A DNA stretch of 64,000 bases, from positions 43,312,001 to 43,376,000 of the forward strand of contig NC_090986.1 of NCBI RefSeq assembly GCF_041146395.1, given 5' to 3'. The position numbers and the translations under genes are program-made. Positions 24,857 to 37,972 of this stretch are shown here, piece after piece. This stretch comes from Eulemur rufifrons. Taxonomy: Eukaryota; Chordata; Mammalia; Primates; Lemuridae. The notes below the pieces were generated by a model, which made no database searches, was not told the DNA's origin, and saw only the letters and a list, made by a program, of their open reading frames with translations. Position 1 is the stretch's first letter; the number at the start of each line of letters is the position of its first letter.

Positions 24857-25030
24857 CAGTGGTGCTTACCCCTGGCTGCACATTAGCATTTCCAGGGTGC
24901 TTCCAAAGGTGTCAATGCCCAACCAATACTATTGCAATCTCTAGGGGTGTGGGGTAGGCATAGGTAATTTTTCGAAGTCCCCCCCCCTTCCAGGTGATTC
25001 TAGGGTACAGTCAGGCACAGAACTAGAACT
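24857..25030 (+). mobile_element. MER5A (hAT-Charlie) DNA transposon
   Basis: It starts cagtggtgcttacccctggctgcacattagca and ends 'ccaggtgattctagggtacagtcagg', giving the MER5A terminal inverted repeats with a GTGGGG-rich centre. A weak MIR 3' half (about 25040-25135) follows. Confidence 0.82.
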
Positions 25031-25504
25031 ATGAGGTCCATTAGCCTCAGGTTCTTTATTTGAAAAATAAGACTAATTCTTTGCTAATGGATTGTTGTAA
25101 GGATTAAAGGAGACAATATATTATATAAGCACCTGGACTATTTGAGAAATTTCATAAGAATTCTTCCTTCTCCTCAGGCTCCTCCAGTTCATTCCCTTAC
25201 TTTCGAATTGGTTGGATACTAGAGCTGTTTTCCTCTCAGATAATATTTTTTCAGTAGGTTGGCTTGTTTGTTACTTTTAGTTGAAACTGACCAGAGTGTT
25301 TGGCAGTGATTCAAACTCAACCCACAAGGGGAATACCAGGCATTTCCCACCTGCAACATCAGTCTGGGAGCCTCCCTGAGCTGGGATTGGCTATGCAAAA
25401 AAGCCTTTCCCTCTCCTCTAGCTGGGTAACCCCTACCAAATAACCCCCAGAAAGATTTCCCCCCTCCCTTAAAAATATTGTAACTTTTATTGATTTATGA
25501 TGCA

Positions 25505-25670
25505 TTTTTCCTTCATCAGAATCTCCTGGGATATCTTTAAAATGCAGATTCCTGGGCCTCACCCTCAGCTGACTGAATCAGAATCTCTGTTGCGAGTCTT
25601 GCAACTGCCTTGTTAACAAGCTTCTCAGGTGATCCTCATGCATCCTAATATTTGAGAAAAGTTGGCTTGG
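25505..25670 (+). mobile_element. hAT-type MER relic
   Basis: 'catcagaatctcctggg', 'aaaatgcagattcctgggcctcacc' and 'ctgaatcagaatctctg', then 'gcttctcaggtgatcctcatgc', follow the MER20/MER5-like pattern. Confidence 0.7.
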
Positions 25671-27535
25671 AGGAGAGGGATTAGTATAGATACAGCCATG
25701 AAATTGCAAAGGTTAATTTCCTACCTACTACAATTTACTCAGAGACCAGAGAGGAAGGTAAAGCTATTGAAGTTGGGTTTTTTTGTTGTTATTTTTGTTT
25801 GTTTGTTTTAACATCTAAATAGCTCTCTGCTCCGTAAAGTATTTTCTTCTTAACTTTGAAAATTTTTGTTTACTCTCACAGTGTCTTAGAACTGGAAGGG
25901 TTCTTAAATATCACCTAATTTGATCCTTTGTTTTATAAGAAAGAAAGGCTGTAACTTTCCGGAAGTCACTAATCTGGTGGCATCATCTACCTTACGGTAA
26001 ACAGCTACGAACTCTTCTTTTAAAAGGTAAACATGTTAGCACTGGTGGCTCTATGAGGATATTGCCCTATGCTGGCCAGAATTCATGCATACAGAGCTTT
26101 GCCCCTTCCCCAACCCACCCCCTAGAAAGACTATTTATTTTCCCCTTCTCTAAAATTTGGGAACATATCCCAGTTCAGAAATTAGGGGGATGGTCACTGG
26201 TCAAGGAAAGCTTCCCACGGAGAGCAGATTTTTAAATATGAAACTGAACAAAAAAGAGATTTCTACACTGGTTGTAACAGATTTGGAAATGATTAACTTT
26301 GAAACACAGGAGACTGTTAGGGCAAAAGTGCCTTACATAAAGGTAAATGATTGTCAGAGCCATGGGGCTCCAAGTCAGAGTCCTACGCTGGTGATACATC
26401 GTCCCAGCCAACTGACTCCCAGATGGGAGCAGAAAGTCAGCATGGAACATTATCTGTTTGCAAATTCAGAGGAACCAATTCAATGAGCAAAGAAAACCAA
26501 GAACACTGGTATCATTAGAATAATCCCTTTTGGAGTCATAGCTTTGGAATTTGTAAATGTACATCTACAGATACGTGAAGCATTATACTTGTTTTCTTAA
26601 CTTGGCTTCCTACTATTACTGCTTTCATTTTTATTATGAAGTGCTTTTACGTTTCTGAAGCCTGATTCATTAAGTAATTGCCATTCTCCTATCTGGGTCA
26701 TTGGTCATATTTATTGCAAAAGAAAAATACAAATCATTATTCAAGAGCAAATTCCACATATTTTCCACGTCCTAAACTTTTCAACCTCTCTTATTTTGTG
26801 CAGGGCTGATTCGTTCCAAGGAACAGCACATTCCCCAGAGGTAATCAGACTGAAGCAGGAGAGGAACAGGGTTGGTCCTCATCAGAGAGGTGCACAGTGT
26901 TTTTGCCATTTGCTGTCCTTGGTGTTAGGCTTTGTTTCCTAAACATCATCAAGAGGTTTTAAAAATAAACCTGTGGTTGAACTGGTTAAAAACACCTTAA
27001 CTCCTAAAGGTTGGGAGAATGCACACACACCCCACACTCTTTCCTTTCCTCTTCTTCATGGAATAAGCAGGTCATTGTTTTTGACTATTCATTTTGCCAC
27101 AGAAGAAAACATAAATAAAACATGGCAGGGTGAATGGATCACGTCATTAACTTAAACTGCCCCGTGCTTGAGAAGAATATACAGTTTACAAAGTAATGAG
27201 GTGCCTGGAGTTTGTGCGTGCAAAGTGTTCCTGTTTATAAATAATGTATACAGAATTTCTCCTTGTCTCTTTCTCTTTTGTTTTTTCATTCTATTCTTTT
27301 TTCCACTACAGTCATGGTGGAGTCTAGATTAGCTTTTTGTAATTGTGTTTCCTGAATTGCTAAGTAAGCTATTTTTAAAAACTCATACAAAATAAACAAT
27401 TCAAGAGTCTTAAAAGCCAAGGGCCATTTGATATCCCTAAATGAATGGGAAGAAAGGATCCTTTCACTTTCTAAAATGACCTTTTCCTAAAAAATTAGTG
27501 AACTCAATGAGGGAAGGAGGGAGGGAAGGAAAAAC
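25671..27535. other. No gene seen
   Basis: About 1.9 kb without a firm repeat. A 109-codon plus frame (26157-26486) has a fairly protein-like composition but no known motif, no splice-site support, and an opposing 72-codon frame. I treat it as chance. A short GGGA-rich run at 27508-27530 precedes the next MIR. Confidence 0.35.
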
Positions 27536-27539
27536 CAGT

Positions 27540-27775
27540 GTTTACCAAGGGCTCACTGCCAAACATCATGTTAGCTGCTTTACGTACAGATCTCATTTTT
27601 CCTCACAACAACCTTATAAAGTCAAAATTATCATCCCCACTTAACAGATAAAGAACAAAGACTCAGAGAAGTTAAATGACTTACTAAGATTATAAAATAA
27701 TAAATGGAGAGGATGGATTCAAATACGGACTGGCCTACCTGACTCAAGAGGCAGGGTGTTCTTTCCATACTCTTC
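27540..27775 (-). mobile_element. MIR SINE
   Basis: Inverse MIR landmarks: 'gtttaccaagggctcactgccaaac', 'tcctcacaacaaccttataaagtc', 'cccacttaacagataaagaacaaagactcagagaag', ending in 'gcagggtgttctttccatac'. Confidence 0.8.
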
Positions 27776-27852
27776 ACAGATTAATACTTTCTTGTTTGCA
27801 AAGATATCTTAGGTTGTTTTTTGTTTGTTGCCTGTTTTGGTTTGTTTGATTA

Positions 27853-27868
27853 AATTCTGTGTTATCTG
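27853..27868 (+). repeat. Target-site duplication, 5' copy (short L1)
   Basis: aattctgtgttatctg here recurs at 28083-28098 as aattttgtgttatctg, with one mismatch, directly after the A tail. Confidence 0.8.
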
Positions 27869-28084
27869 CTGATCATCACCTAAGAGCACATTTAGGAATA
27901 ACATTAATCGGGTGTCTGGCAGATGTGGAGGGAGGAGAGGATGGGTGTATACATTCCTAGTGAGTGCGATGCGCACCGTCTGGGGGCTGGACATGCTTGA
28001 AGCTCTGATGGGGGGGCGGGGCAAGGGCAATACACATAACCTAAACTTTTGTGCCCCCATAACCTGCTGAAATAAAAAAAAAAA
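27869..28084 (+). mobile_element. 5'-truncated L1 3' end, strepsirrhine type
   Basis: Only about 215 bases of L1 3' UTR are present. It ends 'caatacacataacctaaacttttg' then 'ccccataacctgctgaaataaa' and an A tail, within a 16-base near-perfect duplication. It holds a G-rich stretch (tgatgggggggcggggcaaggg) typical of L1 3' UTRs. An 83-codon minus frame here is an artefact. Severe 5' truncation is the usual outcome of L1 insertion. Confidence 0.85.
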
Positions 28085-28098
28085 TTTTGTGTTATCTG
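28083..28098 (+). repeat. Target-site duplication, 3' copy (short L1)
   Basis: Pairs with 27853-27868 with one mismatch. Confidence 0.8.
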
Positions 28099-28704
28099 AT
28101 TTGCCGTCAGTAGAGAGAATTAGAATCTTGGAACTGTAGCGCCCTCAAGCCCGGTAACATCTCTTCTGGGTCCACCTCAAATTTAGTTATCTATTGAGTT
28201 ATCAGTTACCTGTTGAGCCCAACTACTGTAATTTGTGTAGCAGAAAACAAAGAAATCCCAATTAAGACTCATGCATGGCCAAGGACACGTTTGAACATCT
28301 GTTAATACAAAGGGTGTGGGCTGAGGTCACGAGAGAAGGTACAGAATGGTGCTGGCCGGATTCCTCTTGAAAGGTACCATAGTCCCTTTGTATCCCCAGA
28401 AACTCACTCCCATGCAAACACTTGGTTGCACATTGGCTATTTCCTGACACTTGTTACTGCTCACAAGCTGATAACACTGGAAACCAGTATCTCCCATCCT
28501 GAACTACAGGGGCCTCACTGAATCACAGGCCACAAAAGGACACATGAGAGAGACTCCAGGTGAGAAAGAGGAAATCCTCAGACACAGGCCATTCTTGCTT
28601 TTTGCCTTAACCGTGTCATAAAAGAACAGAACAATGGAAAGATATGTGCTTCCACACCATTGCAGTTTCTCTGAATCCTTCTAGTGTTCAGAACAAATGC
28701 AGTG
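28099..28704. other. No gene seen
   Basis: Single-copy-looking DNA with short chance frames on the minus strand. Confidence 0.35.
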
Positions 28705-28905
28705 AAAAACGTATAAACTCTGGAATCAGACTGACCCGGTTTTGTCTCACCAATAAACAACTCACGAGTTAAATAAGCCTCTCTGAGTCTCTGTGACCTC
28801 ATTTGTAGAGCAGGGATAATAATACCAACCTTACCACATTGTTTTGGGGATTAGAGATAATGGAAGTGAAACACCTAGAAGATACTCAGGCAAGAACCCT
28901 GCTAT
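28705..28905 (+). mobile_element. MIR SINE
   Basis: 'actctggaatcagactgacccgg', then 'ctctctgagtctctgtgacctcatttg' and 'cagggataataataccaaccttaccacattg', make a clear MIR in plus sense. The tail degrades after 'gaagatactcaggcaagaa'. Confidence 0.85.
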
Positions 28906-30415
28906 CATCAGCTGGTTATTAAGCCCTAAGACGTACCCAGGCCTAAAATCTTAGGGTTTGACATGGTCTTGGAGGTTTATTCTAACAGCTTTCCCAATGT
29001 AAAAATATCTTCTCTAACATCCTTGATAGATACAGTTTGAATACTTTCTGCTTTGAGAGACAGTCTGGGCCCACTACTGGATCTATAAAGCAAGAATGAT
29101 GAATTAATCAGTTAATGTTCAGCTATTTGGAGAATTGGAAACCTGTCACGTAAGGCTACTCAAATGGATTCAGATGGCAAGAAGTAAAGTATAGAAGAGT
29201 TTTGAGTATGGTAGAATAAATGAATCAGTCAAGTGTTAAGAAGTGATCACCTAGGGCATGAAGTGCATTAAATTTCTTAGGGAAAAAAATGCTTTTATAC
29301 TCACAAAGTAGCACATTAATGCCACAATTAAATTCATATGGATTTAACTGTCCTGGCAAATTTTTTGTTCACAGTTTGAGGTAATAAACTCGGAGATTTT
29401 CTTTTTATACTTACTGAATAAATGACTTCTAAATATAGGAAGATTTGATTAAATATTCAAAGACCATCTTTGTCATTTGATTTTTAAGAAACTATTTTGC
29501 ACCGTGCCTGTCCTCCTGCTCTACCCAACACTGCTACTTGAAATTTTTAGAATTTGTCTTTCAGCAGCATTAAGTGTATGGTTAACAAACAACCTCAACA
29601 GATACCCTGTGCTGGTACAACAACTCAGTCCGGTCCCTGTGCTCCATACCAAAGGGCTGAGTCAAAGGCAAAGACAGTTAGACACATCCCACAGCCAGAC
29701 ACGCTTGTCAATTTCCAAGACTTGATAAATGTGTGATCTTTGAAACCCAACTTGGCCATGGGAAAAAATGCTTCTGAGATTACACTAATGCCATCAAATG
29801 ATAATGGAACCTCACATACTAGGAATAGATGAAAAATCTGAGCTGTCTTCAAAGAAACTGTGAATCTGTTTCATCTTTTTCAGGAAATGGATTTAAGTTT
29901 AGGTGTACCCACACTTGAGAGAGAGACTAAAGTAGCTATCTCCAAAGAAAAAATTATCACCCTGTTCAAACCACTTGAATAGCCTTAATTTGTGTTCTTT
30001 AGACTTTGCTCACAAGTATGACTCATAAATATAGCTAGTATTAAGGGAATTATAGAAGCATAACTAAAACAAGTGTCTAGAAAATTGATTAGAGGAATTT
30101 TTCCTTTTCAACATATAGTTTCATTGTTTCTTGTGCAGGGAATAATTTGAAAGTTGACAAAGTACAGCTTTGAATATTTACCCTTCACTTACTGTCAAAA
30201 CTGCCAATGGTAACAATTACATACTATTTGGAAATAGATAACTATATGAAGAAATCTCACAGAGGTCCTATAGCTATTCCATACCAAAACTGAATCAAAT
30301 TTAAGTTGCTTTGCTTAATAGGAGAAAAGAATCAAAAAGCAAGAATTGATCAAACATTCCAAAGAATAAGCTGTTTCTCAGACACTTATAGTTTCTTGCT
30401 TGATTTTGGTCTTGG
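28906..30415. other. No gene seen
   Basis: AT-rich single-copy DNA. Overlapping frames of 60-82 codons at 29477-29852 on both strands show no domain. Confidence 0.35.
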
Positions 30416-30417
30416 GT

Positions 30418-30590
30418 TTTGATGTATAATTTACATACAGTAAAATATACAAATCTGTAGTGTACAGCTTGAGCAATGTTTACTTATGTGTATACACAGT
30501 AACCACCATCCAGATAAAGATATGGATTATTTCCATGAACTCAGAAAGATCATTCAGGCCCCTTCCTCATCCAGGAAGTTCTATAATACA
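30418..30590. mobile_element. Old L1 (L1M-type) fragment
   Basis: 'gatgtataatttacatacagtaaaatatacaaa', 'gtgtacagcttgagcaatgtttac' and 'cagtaaccaccatccagataaagata' resemble the 3' UTR of an old L1 family. The orientation is uncertain. Confidence 0.5.
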
Positions 30591-32335
30591 GGTAGCTTTT
30601 TTGTATACTTTTCACTTATTCCTTTGCTTAAGAAATACGTAAATATATGCTAAAGAGGCCTTCACTCAGTAATCACTTATAGCACAAATTTAGATTGTTA
30701 ATCACTAGAAATCTAAACATAAAAAATAATAATTGCTCTTGCCTTCAAATTGTTCTTTTTAATTTTAGAATTCCAGTGTATTATATTTTTCATATTTAAA
30801 GCATACCTTCAGCAGAGCAACAGATTGCTGGATCAGGTAACCTACTGTAGATAGTGGCACTAGATTAACCACCAAAAATGTTGGTATCTAACCCCAGAAA
30901 CTGCTATATCTACCCTGGAATATGCTACCTTTAAAAAAAAAAAAAAATGTTTAGGGTTTGCCATTTGCAAGTGCTTTTTCTTTTTGACATCAATAAAGCC
31001 TAACCTATTCTTTTATCCAGAATTTGCACTGGCCTTCTCACATTTACTAGTTTACATATTTCCCCTTTCGCCCTCTCTCAAATGAGTCAATCTCCACAGA
31101 GACTGAGGAGACAAATCTACATTTTGCAAAAAAAAAAAACAGTCTCCAATGTCCCTTCTGCTACAGGAGTCAGGATGCAGTGTGGCCTTTCCCAGAGATC
31201 TAGTAAATACATAGATGAAAGTTAACTTCTTTTTGGGAAATTTTTCTCAACTGATTTTAAATTTCAGGTTATAATTCCAAAAAATTAAAGTGAATTGACT
31301 GACCTCTGAGAAGGTGAAGATAAAAACCAAGATTTTGTTCTTCATTCTGATTCCCTGAGCTTGGGCTCTGGTCTTTGGCAACCCTAAAGACAGGGGTGCT
31401 AGAAACATTGTTTTACCCGGAATAACCTATTTGGGGTCTGTGGACTGCTTCGTTTTCTACATTTGTAAGTGTGAGGCCAGAACTGTGATGAGCTAGACTT
31501 AAAAGTGAGGCACATGTCAGAAGCTTGAACTTCAACTGATTTAATTTCTGAAGTCCTTAAAAAAAGTCCCATGGAGCCCCAACTGTGGCTGTGGACAGAG
31601 CTGCACCCCTTCCCAGGCAAACAGAAACCCCTCTGGCTAGGACTGGGCAGTGCATGAAAGTAAGGACTTTAATTTTCTTAGATTTTTACAAGTTGAGTTC
31701 CTTTGGAGTTTTTTGTTTTATTTATGGATTTAAACTAGTAAGGGGTATAATCTTTGAACTTTTAATTTCTCTCTGGGAATTTCGTCAGTACAAAGGATAA
31801 TTATTCACATATATGCCATCTTCATGTCACTGGCTTTGCATCTTTGGAGTGTGTTTAGGTCTCTACAATCCCCTCTGCATATGTCCAAATTAACATAGTT
31901 TTGTGGCAAATCCATATTTAGTGTTTGCATTATTATACGTTATATAATTGAAACTATGCAAACATTATTCACAGTTGAACATTGTAATATACAATTATGT
32001 TTTTTTCCTTCCATAGAATTAGTATTAATAATTGCTTTGTTTGTATTTTTTCATTTTTTATTTATTTATTTTTTAGTTTTCTTTTTACTTTTGCTAAGTT
32101 CCTTTAATGTACTAAGCACATTCTAGTAGACTCAGACTGTTTTGTTGGACTGGCATGTTTTACAAAATAAATACTCACATCTGAATGGATTTCATCGTGG
32201 GCCACACTCTCCAGCCCCAACCATGGGTTCCCCTGTCCTTCTGTTACTCTGAACCCAACTCAGACATTCGAATTGTCTGTTGGCCTCTGTAGACTTTTGA
32301 GTTTGCCTATTCTACTTTAGAATTTTCAAAGTCTT
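30591..32335. other. No gene seen
   Basis: AT-rich DNA with A runs at about 30930 and 31127 and a T/A-rich low-complexity block at about 32040-32075. No gene or firm repeat is recognised. Confidence 0.35.
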
Positions 32336-32339
32336 TTTA

Positions 32340-32475
32340 ACATTTATTATTTCCCTTGCTCTTCACGACGGCCCCCTAGGAGGAGGGTTCTATTAACTAT
32401 TAATACTATCATTCTCCCTTTTCAGATCAGGAAATGTGGGCTCTAAGGGGTTAATTGACTTGCTGAAAGTCACCA
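32340..32475 (-). mobile_element. MIR SINE fragment
   Basis: 'cattctcccttttcagatcaggaaatgtgggctc', 'ggggttaattgacttgctgaaagtcacc' and 'acaattagtaaatgg' follow the inverse MIR core. Confidence 0.65.
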
Positions 32476-33617
32476 CACAATTAGTAAATGGTCAATATTT
32501 TTTTTACTATACAATACTGTCTTTCTAAATATATGCAGAGTAAATGTATTCCAATCATCTTGTTCTTGGTTGCTTTAAATTTTCATGTATAGTCTTTAGA
32601 ACATTAAAAGTCATAATACATTATCGAGTGATTGTGAGAGAAAAAGAGCACTATTATGATTGTTCATTTAATGTTTTCAATGAAGTCAAATCACATACTG
32701 TGAATAATTTGTAGCTATGTCCTAGGCAAACACATTATGAGAACTATAAAAACGATGTATTCGTATCTTAATCAGGCGTGTGTTCTTTGTGGAAAGATTC
32801 CCAATTCTAGCCGACTACCTTTGCTTATCTTTAAATGAATGCCAAGTGTAATTGCCTCTGTTTACAGTAAGGCAGATAGAAAAGAGAAGGTCAGGGCAGG
32901 GATTGGAGAAGACACTCAAAAAGTCTTTTGTATTTTTGAGGGCTGAGTTACCTCTAGAAAAGCCACCCTCAAAGACATGTTTTCAGAGCCCAGGATCACA
33001 GCAAAACACTCTTCTTTATCGTCACCAAATAAAGTCAAAGCTGCTCCCTTTGTTGAGATGACTTAACTCTTTGACATCAAAGCTCATTTAAAGGTCTGCA
33101 AAATTATTTTTTATAAAATGCTAGTGCTTTGAAATACTTAAACTCTGTGGAAAAAATAAGCAATCTGGTTTGCAAAATTATGGTCCAAAGCATTGGTGTA
33201 CCACACTGGCTGAGGGGAAGCGTTGGGCGCAGTGTGCCACGATGGGGAGGAGTCATTTATCACTGACATTGTTTAGAAATGCTGGTGGTGCGTGTGCATA
33301 ATGAAAAGCAGACTGGCTTTCAGTTGGTTGTAAGTTCTCTGTAGACATTGCAACCCCTTATTGCCTGCACCCAGGGTGAACCACTCCCCTCCACTCCCAC
33401 CCTCACATTCTACTGCAAAAAAAGAGCTGTACTTTGATTAAATCCTGCACACTATGAACAGCACCTTGCATTCTTGATAATAATGGTGGCAAATATAAAT
33501 GAAAATCTAGATCTTTTCAAATTTATGATCATAGAAATTTGACTTCAAAACTAGTAAATTATGTATCACCTAAACAAGCTTCATGAGAAAAAGCTGAAAT
33601 ATTCTAATCTATTTAAA
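32476..33617. other. No gene seen
   Basis: Single-copy-looking DNA. A 69-codon frame (32852-33061) has no known motif. No firm repeat is recognised. Confidence 0.35.
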
Positions 33618-34215
33618 TTATTTTTAAATTTTTATTTCAAAATATTAAGGGGGTACAAATGTTTTTGTTTCTTACATGGATACCTTGTATAATGCTTAAG
33701 TCAGGGCTTTTGGTGTGCCTGTCAGGAAAATAGAGTTCACTGTATCCAGTAGGTAAGTTTTTATCCCTCCCCTCTCCCGCTTGGATTCCAATGTCCTTTA
33801 TATCTCTTTGTGCCCATGTGTACCCATCGTTCAGCTCCCACTTTATTAGTAAGAACATATGGTGCGTGGGTTTCCATTCCTGAGATACTTCACTTAGGAT
33901 AATGGTCTCCACTTACATTCAAGTTGCTGCAAAAGATATTATTTCATTCCTTTTTATGGCTGAATAGTACTCCATGGTATATATGTACTGCATTTCTTTA
34001 TCCACTTGTGGATTGACGAGCACTTAGGGTGATTCCACATCTTTGCAATTGTGAATTGTGCTGCGATAAATATTTGAGTGCCAGTGTGTTGATTCCACAT
34101 CTTTGCAATTGTGAATTGTGCTGCAATCAATATTCAAGTGCAGGTGTCTTTTTGCTAAAATGACTTCTTTTCCTTTGGGTAGATACCCAGCAGTGGGATT
34201 GCTGGATCAATTATT
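33618..34215 (-). mobile_element. L1 3' end, antisense
   Basis: Read on the minus strand this is the end of L1 ORF2 and its 3' UTR: plus-strand words 'tttatggctgaatagtactccatgg', 'ttctttatccacttgtggattga', 'tgggtagatacccagcagtgggattgctgg', and at the other end 'aatattaagggggtacaaatg'. A 91-codon minus frame (33637-33912) retains the C-terminal ORF2 tail out of a complete context. The copy is 5'-truncated and holds a 60-base direct duplication. Confidence 0.88.
34031..34150. repeat. 60-base tandem duplication inside L1
   Basis: The unit starting gattccacatctttgcaatt occupies 34031-34090 and recurs at 34091-34150 with only a handful of changes. L1 elements normally carry this segment once. Confidence 0.9.
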
Positions 34216-36375
34216 GTATTAGAGTCTAGGAAATGGAAAAGTTGAAAACCGTGTAGTGCTAGCCTTGAGGAGATTTTATAATGTCATTTTGATGAAAGAG
34301 ATGATACTTATCGTAAAAGAGGCTTTATTATACCACAAAAAGATATAGTCTTTAAACATTGGAGAAAATCTAGAAGCTTTCTGAAAAGACACCAGTATGA
34401 AAATTTCTTAATAGTACATACATAATTTACTACTAATACTATTAGGTTTAAATTATTTCCATTTCTGCCACTTGGACTAAGTGTGTACATATACATGCAG
34501 GGAAAGAGAGAAAAAGAATAGAGATGATAAGCATAAAAATTGATCTGCTTAATCAGTATATGGATATAATGAAATAGAGAAAACTTTTTGTAGAAGGAAG
34601 CAGTTGAATCCATTGAATAACACTGTAAATAAATAAAAATGGGTGTTTTGCTCCTGAAGCAAATTTCTGGTCATGAAATGAATAAAATACTCATACTCAA
34701 AAATAAACATACCTATAATCAAAATTGAACATAAAGGTTGCATTTAAAGGTTCAACATGATATTTCTCAGTACAAACTTATCTTCATCACTGCGCCACTC
34801 TTTCAAAAAGCATTTATAAAAATGGGACTATTTAAACAGTATGGAAAATATTAATAAATACATGAATATCTTAACAGAATTTATGCTTCCCAGATTAAAA
34901 CTTCTTATCATATTAGAGATGTGGAAAGATTTGCCTTTATAAACATGAACTTGTGTTCCATGAATGAATGAAACAGTAAAGTTGCAAGCAAAATCAATAG
35001 AGGAGATTCAACTCTCAGAGCACAAACATATGTGAGCCTAAACAAGGATAGAACCTTCACTCAGATCAAAAGAGGATTTGACCAGCCCTGGGAAATTTCA
35101 TAGCCTGTCTCCACATTGTTAATCACAGGGTTCATTGTAGTTCAATGTAAGTGTTTGTAGTTCTTTATGAGTCCTATAGTTGCCTATTGCAATGATTTTT
35201 AGGGTGGAGTGGGCATAGAGTAGTTTTATAGCAATAAAGGACTATCTTGTTGAAATCTGCTCATTCCTTATTTTTTTACTGCTCCCCAAAACTGACTTAA
35301 ATTTACAAGCATTCACTTAGATCTCTTAAGCCCATTCAGGAAAAGATTAACTTTAAACACAGACGTTGTAATGTATGTGTGATACACATGTCTGCTGGCA
35401 GCCATTTTTATGTGTTTCTCACAGAGTTGGAGACATCACATTTCTATCATGGGAAAGGAAACACATTTAAAAGTGCTAAAAATTCCTCATGTATTTATAA
35501 TACAAACTTGGAAAAGGGCTGTGGTATGTGACTTCTAAACAGTGCTAGGATATATATTAGAATTACGATTATATGTTTTCCAAAAATAGTATTTGCCTTT
35601 TGTAATGCAAAAAGTAGAGATGAGACGGTCACAGACTTTAATCACTAATTCTCTGTGATCATTGTATAGAAAAGCAAAAAAAAAAAAAAAAAAAAAATCC
35701 TCCTAACTTCAAAAAAGACTACATTTTAACCTTTCAAGATAGAATGAATAGTCTTCCAGAAATATTGATTGGGCAACTACTTTACATATTTCACTAAGCT
35801 CAATGCCATAAAGCAGTAATTTCCAAACTGCACCTGAACTCCTAACAACACAATAGAAAGAATTACCTCCTTGGAACTGGAGGGGACGGATCTGCTTTTT
35901 CCTCAGGCAGGGCCAGGTTGTACCACAGTAACAAACATCTTCAATACTTGCTAAAAATAGAAAAGGTCTACTTACTCCCCACAAGATGACTAGAAAATCT
36001 ACTTTGTGTCATCCACACTCCAAGATCCAAGCTATGGAGAAGCCACTATCTAAAATATTGCAAATCACTTTGGCAAAAAGAATTGAACTCTAGAAAGCCT
36101 CACACCAGCAATTAAAGGATCTGCTCACAAATCAGCCAGAATTAGGCAACCGAGTGGGGGCCAAGAAGGGTAATCCGTCCATGGGCCTGGAAAGAGAAGA
36201 GAGCTAGATCTGAGTATCACATATCTATCCGAATTATTTTATCTTAAAATTATTCACATTTTTACTCTTCTTCATATAAATCAATTATTATAAAAACAAA
36301 GTTTTAAATTACTACCAAGCAAAACTGACAACCAAAAAAATATTTTATTCTATGGCACTGGGTACATACAATGGT
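34216..36375. other. No gene seen
   Basis: AT-rich single-copy DNA. Minus frames of 101 codons (34308-34613) and 91 codons (35709-35984) are rich in Phe/Leu/Tyr/Cys and lack domains. A 23-base A run lies at about 35675-35697. Confidence 0.35.
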
Positions 36376-36379
36376 CAAA

Positions 36380-36850
36380 TCATGGAGAACCTTTCTAGAC
36401 ATGCAGTTTTGCACTTTATCCTGAAGACAATGAAAAGCTATTGAAGTAATTTAAACTAGACTGTGAAACAATCGGAATTTTACTTTGAAATGATCACTCT
36501 GCCAGTTAGGAACATGTTTAGATTGCAGAGTGCCTTTAGACCAAAGGCAGGGACACCAATTTGGAGGATTAGAGGATCCAGAGACGATAATGAACCTGAA
36601 TAAAGATTATACAATCAGATTGGATAGAAGTAGACATATTTGAGAAATATTAAAGTCAAATTAAAAATAGTTAGGCATTGATTATGGAAGTTAAGAAAAG
36701 GAGAAAGTCTAGGATGTTTCCAAGTGTTCTGGTTAGGCCAACAAGGTATATTGATGGCACAGCTATACACAGAGAAAGCTGATTGAAGAGGGAGAGATGA
36801 AGAGTTCAGCTTTGGGCATGCTGAGTTAGAGGTATGTGGTAGACATATAC
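36380..36850 (-). mobile_element. L2 LINE fragment
   Basis: Inverse L2 coding-region words: 'atcctgaagacaatgaaaagctattgaagtaa', 'gatcactctgccagttagg', 'gattatggaagttaagaaaagg', 'gagttcagctttgggcatgctgagtt'. The 114-codon minus frame over 36615-36959 is a by-product of decayed L2 and I do not call it a gene. Confidence 0.65.
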
Positions 36851-37179
36851 GTTTGGTATAGGTACCAAACAACCCTTGGGAAACTACTCTGCCCCATTTT
36901 ACGTCTGTACAGTTCCAGTGGGACTGCCCAGACCCCTTAGGGTGGCCAGAGTAATCCATCCTCCTGATTCAGGAGTAAACATGTGACATAAGCTGGGCCA
37001 ATCAGAGCTCTCTCTAGGATTTTTTTCCCTCAAGTTCTTTTAAGAAAGAGGTTTGGGCTTTTCATGACAATCCCATTTGAAAGGATGATATAAGCCTACA
37101 GCTACTGGTGGCTACCATTGCCATAACATGGGACGAGGGTGCCTGAGATTGAGCCCACTCAGAGAAAAAAGAAAACGAA

Positions 37180-37481
37180 GGCCAGGAGCAGTGGCTCACG
37201 CCTGTAATCCTATTACTCTGGGAGGCCGAGGTGGGAGGATCGCTTGAGCTCAGGACTTTGAGACCTGCCTGAGCAGGAGTGAGACCCCATCTCTACTGAA
37301 AATAGAAAAATTAGCCAGGTGTGGGAGTATGCGCCTATAGTCCCAGCTACTCAGGAGGCTGAGGCAAGAGGATCACTTGAGCCCAGGAGTTGGAGGTTGC
37401 AGTGAGCTATCATGACACACTGCACTCTAGCCAGGGCAACAGAGTGAGACTCTGTCTCAAAAAAAAAAAAAAAAAAAAAAA
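37180..37481 (+). mobile_element. Older Alu dimer (AluJ-like)
   Basis: ggccaggagcagtggctcac opens a two-arm Alu with a short A-rich linker ('ctactgaaaatagaaaaattagcc') and 'gaggttgcagtgagctatc' in the right arm. It lacks the lemur-specific long linker. A 23-base A tail closes it. Confidence 0.9.
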
Positions 37482-37535
37482 CCTTCAAGTGGTTTGGAGA
37501 TGATTTCCCTCTCTTCCTCATCATATTTTCTATTA

Positions 37536-37962
<427 letters not shown>

Positions 37963-37972
37963 AAGAAATCTG

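Noticed and set aside
26157..26486. 109-codon plus-strand frame with mixed composition
   Set aside because: Looked protein-like at first, but has no recognised motif, no clear donor or acceptor, and an overlapping reverse frame. It would need conservation data.
33637..33912. 91-codon minus frame resembling a protein C-terminus
   Set aside because: It is the worn tail of L1 ORF2 joined to 3' UTR, not a host gene.
36615..36959. 114-codon minus-strand frame
   Set aside because: Mostly inside an inverted, decayed L2; no intact L2 motif or domain.
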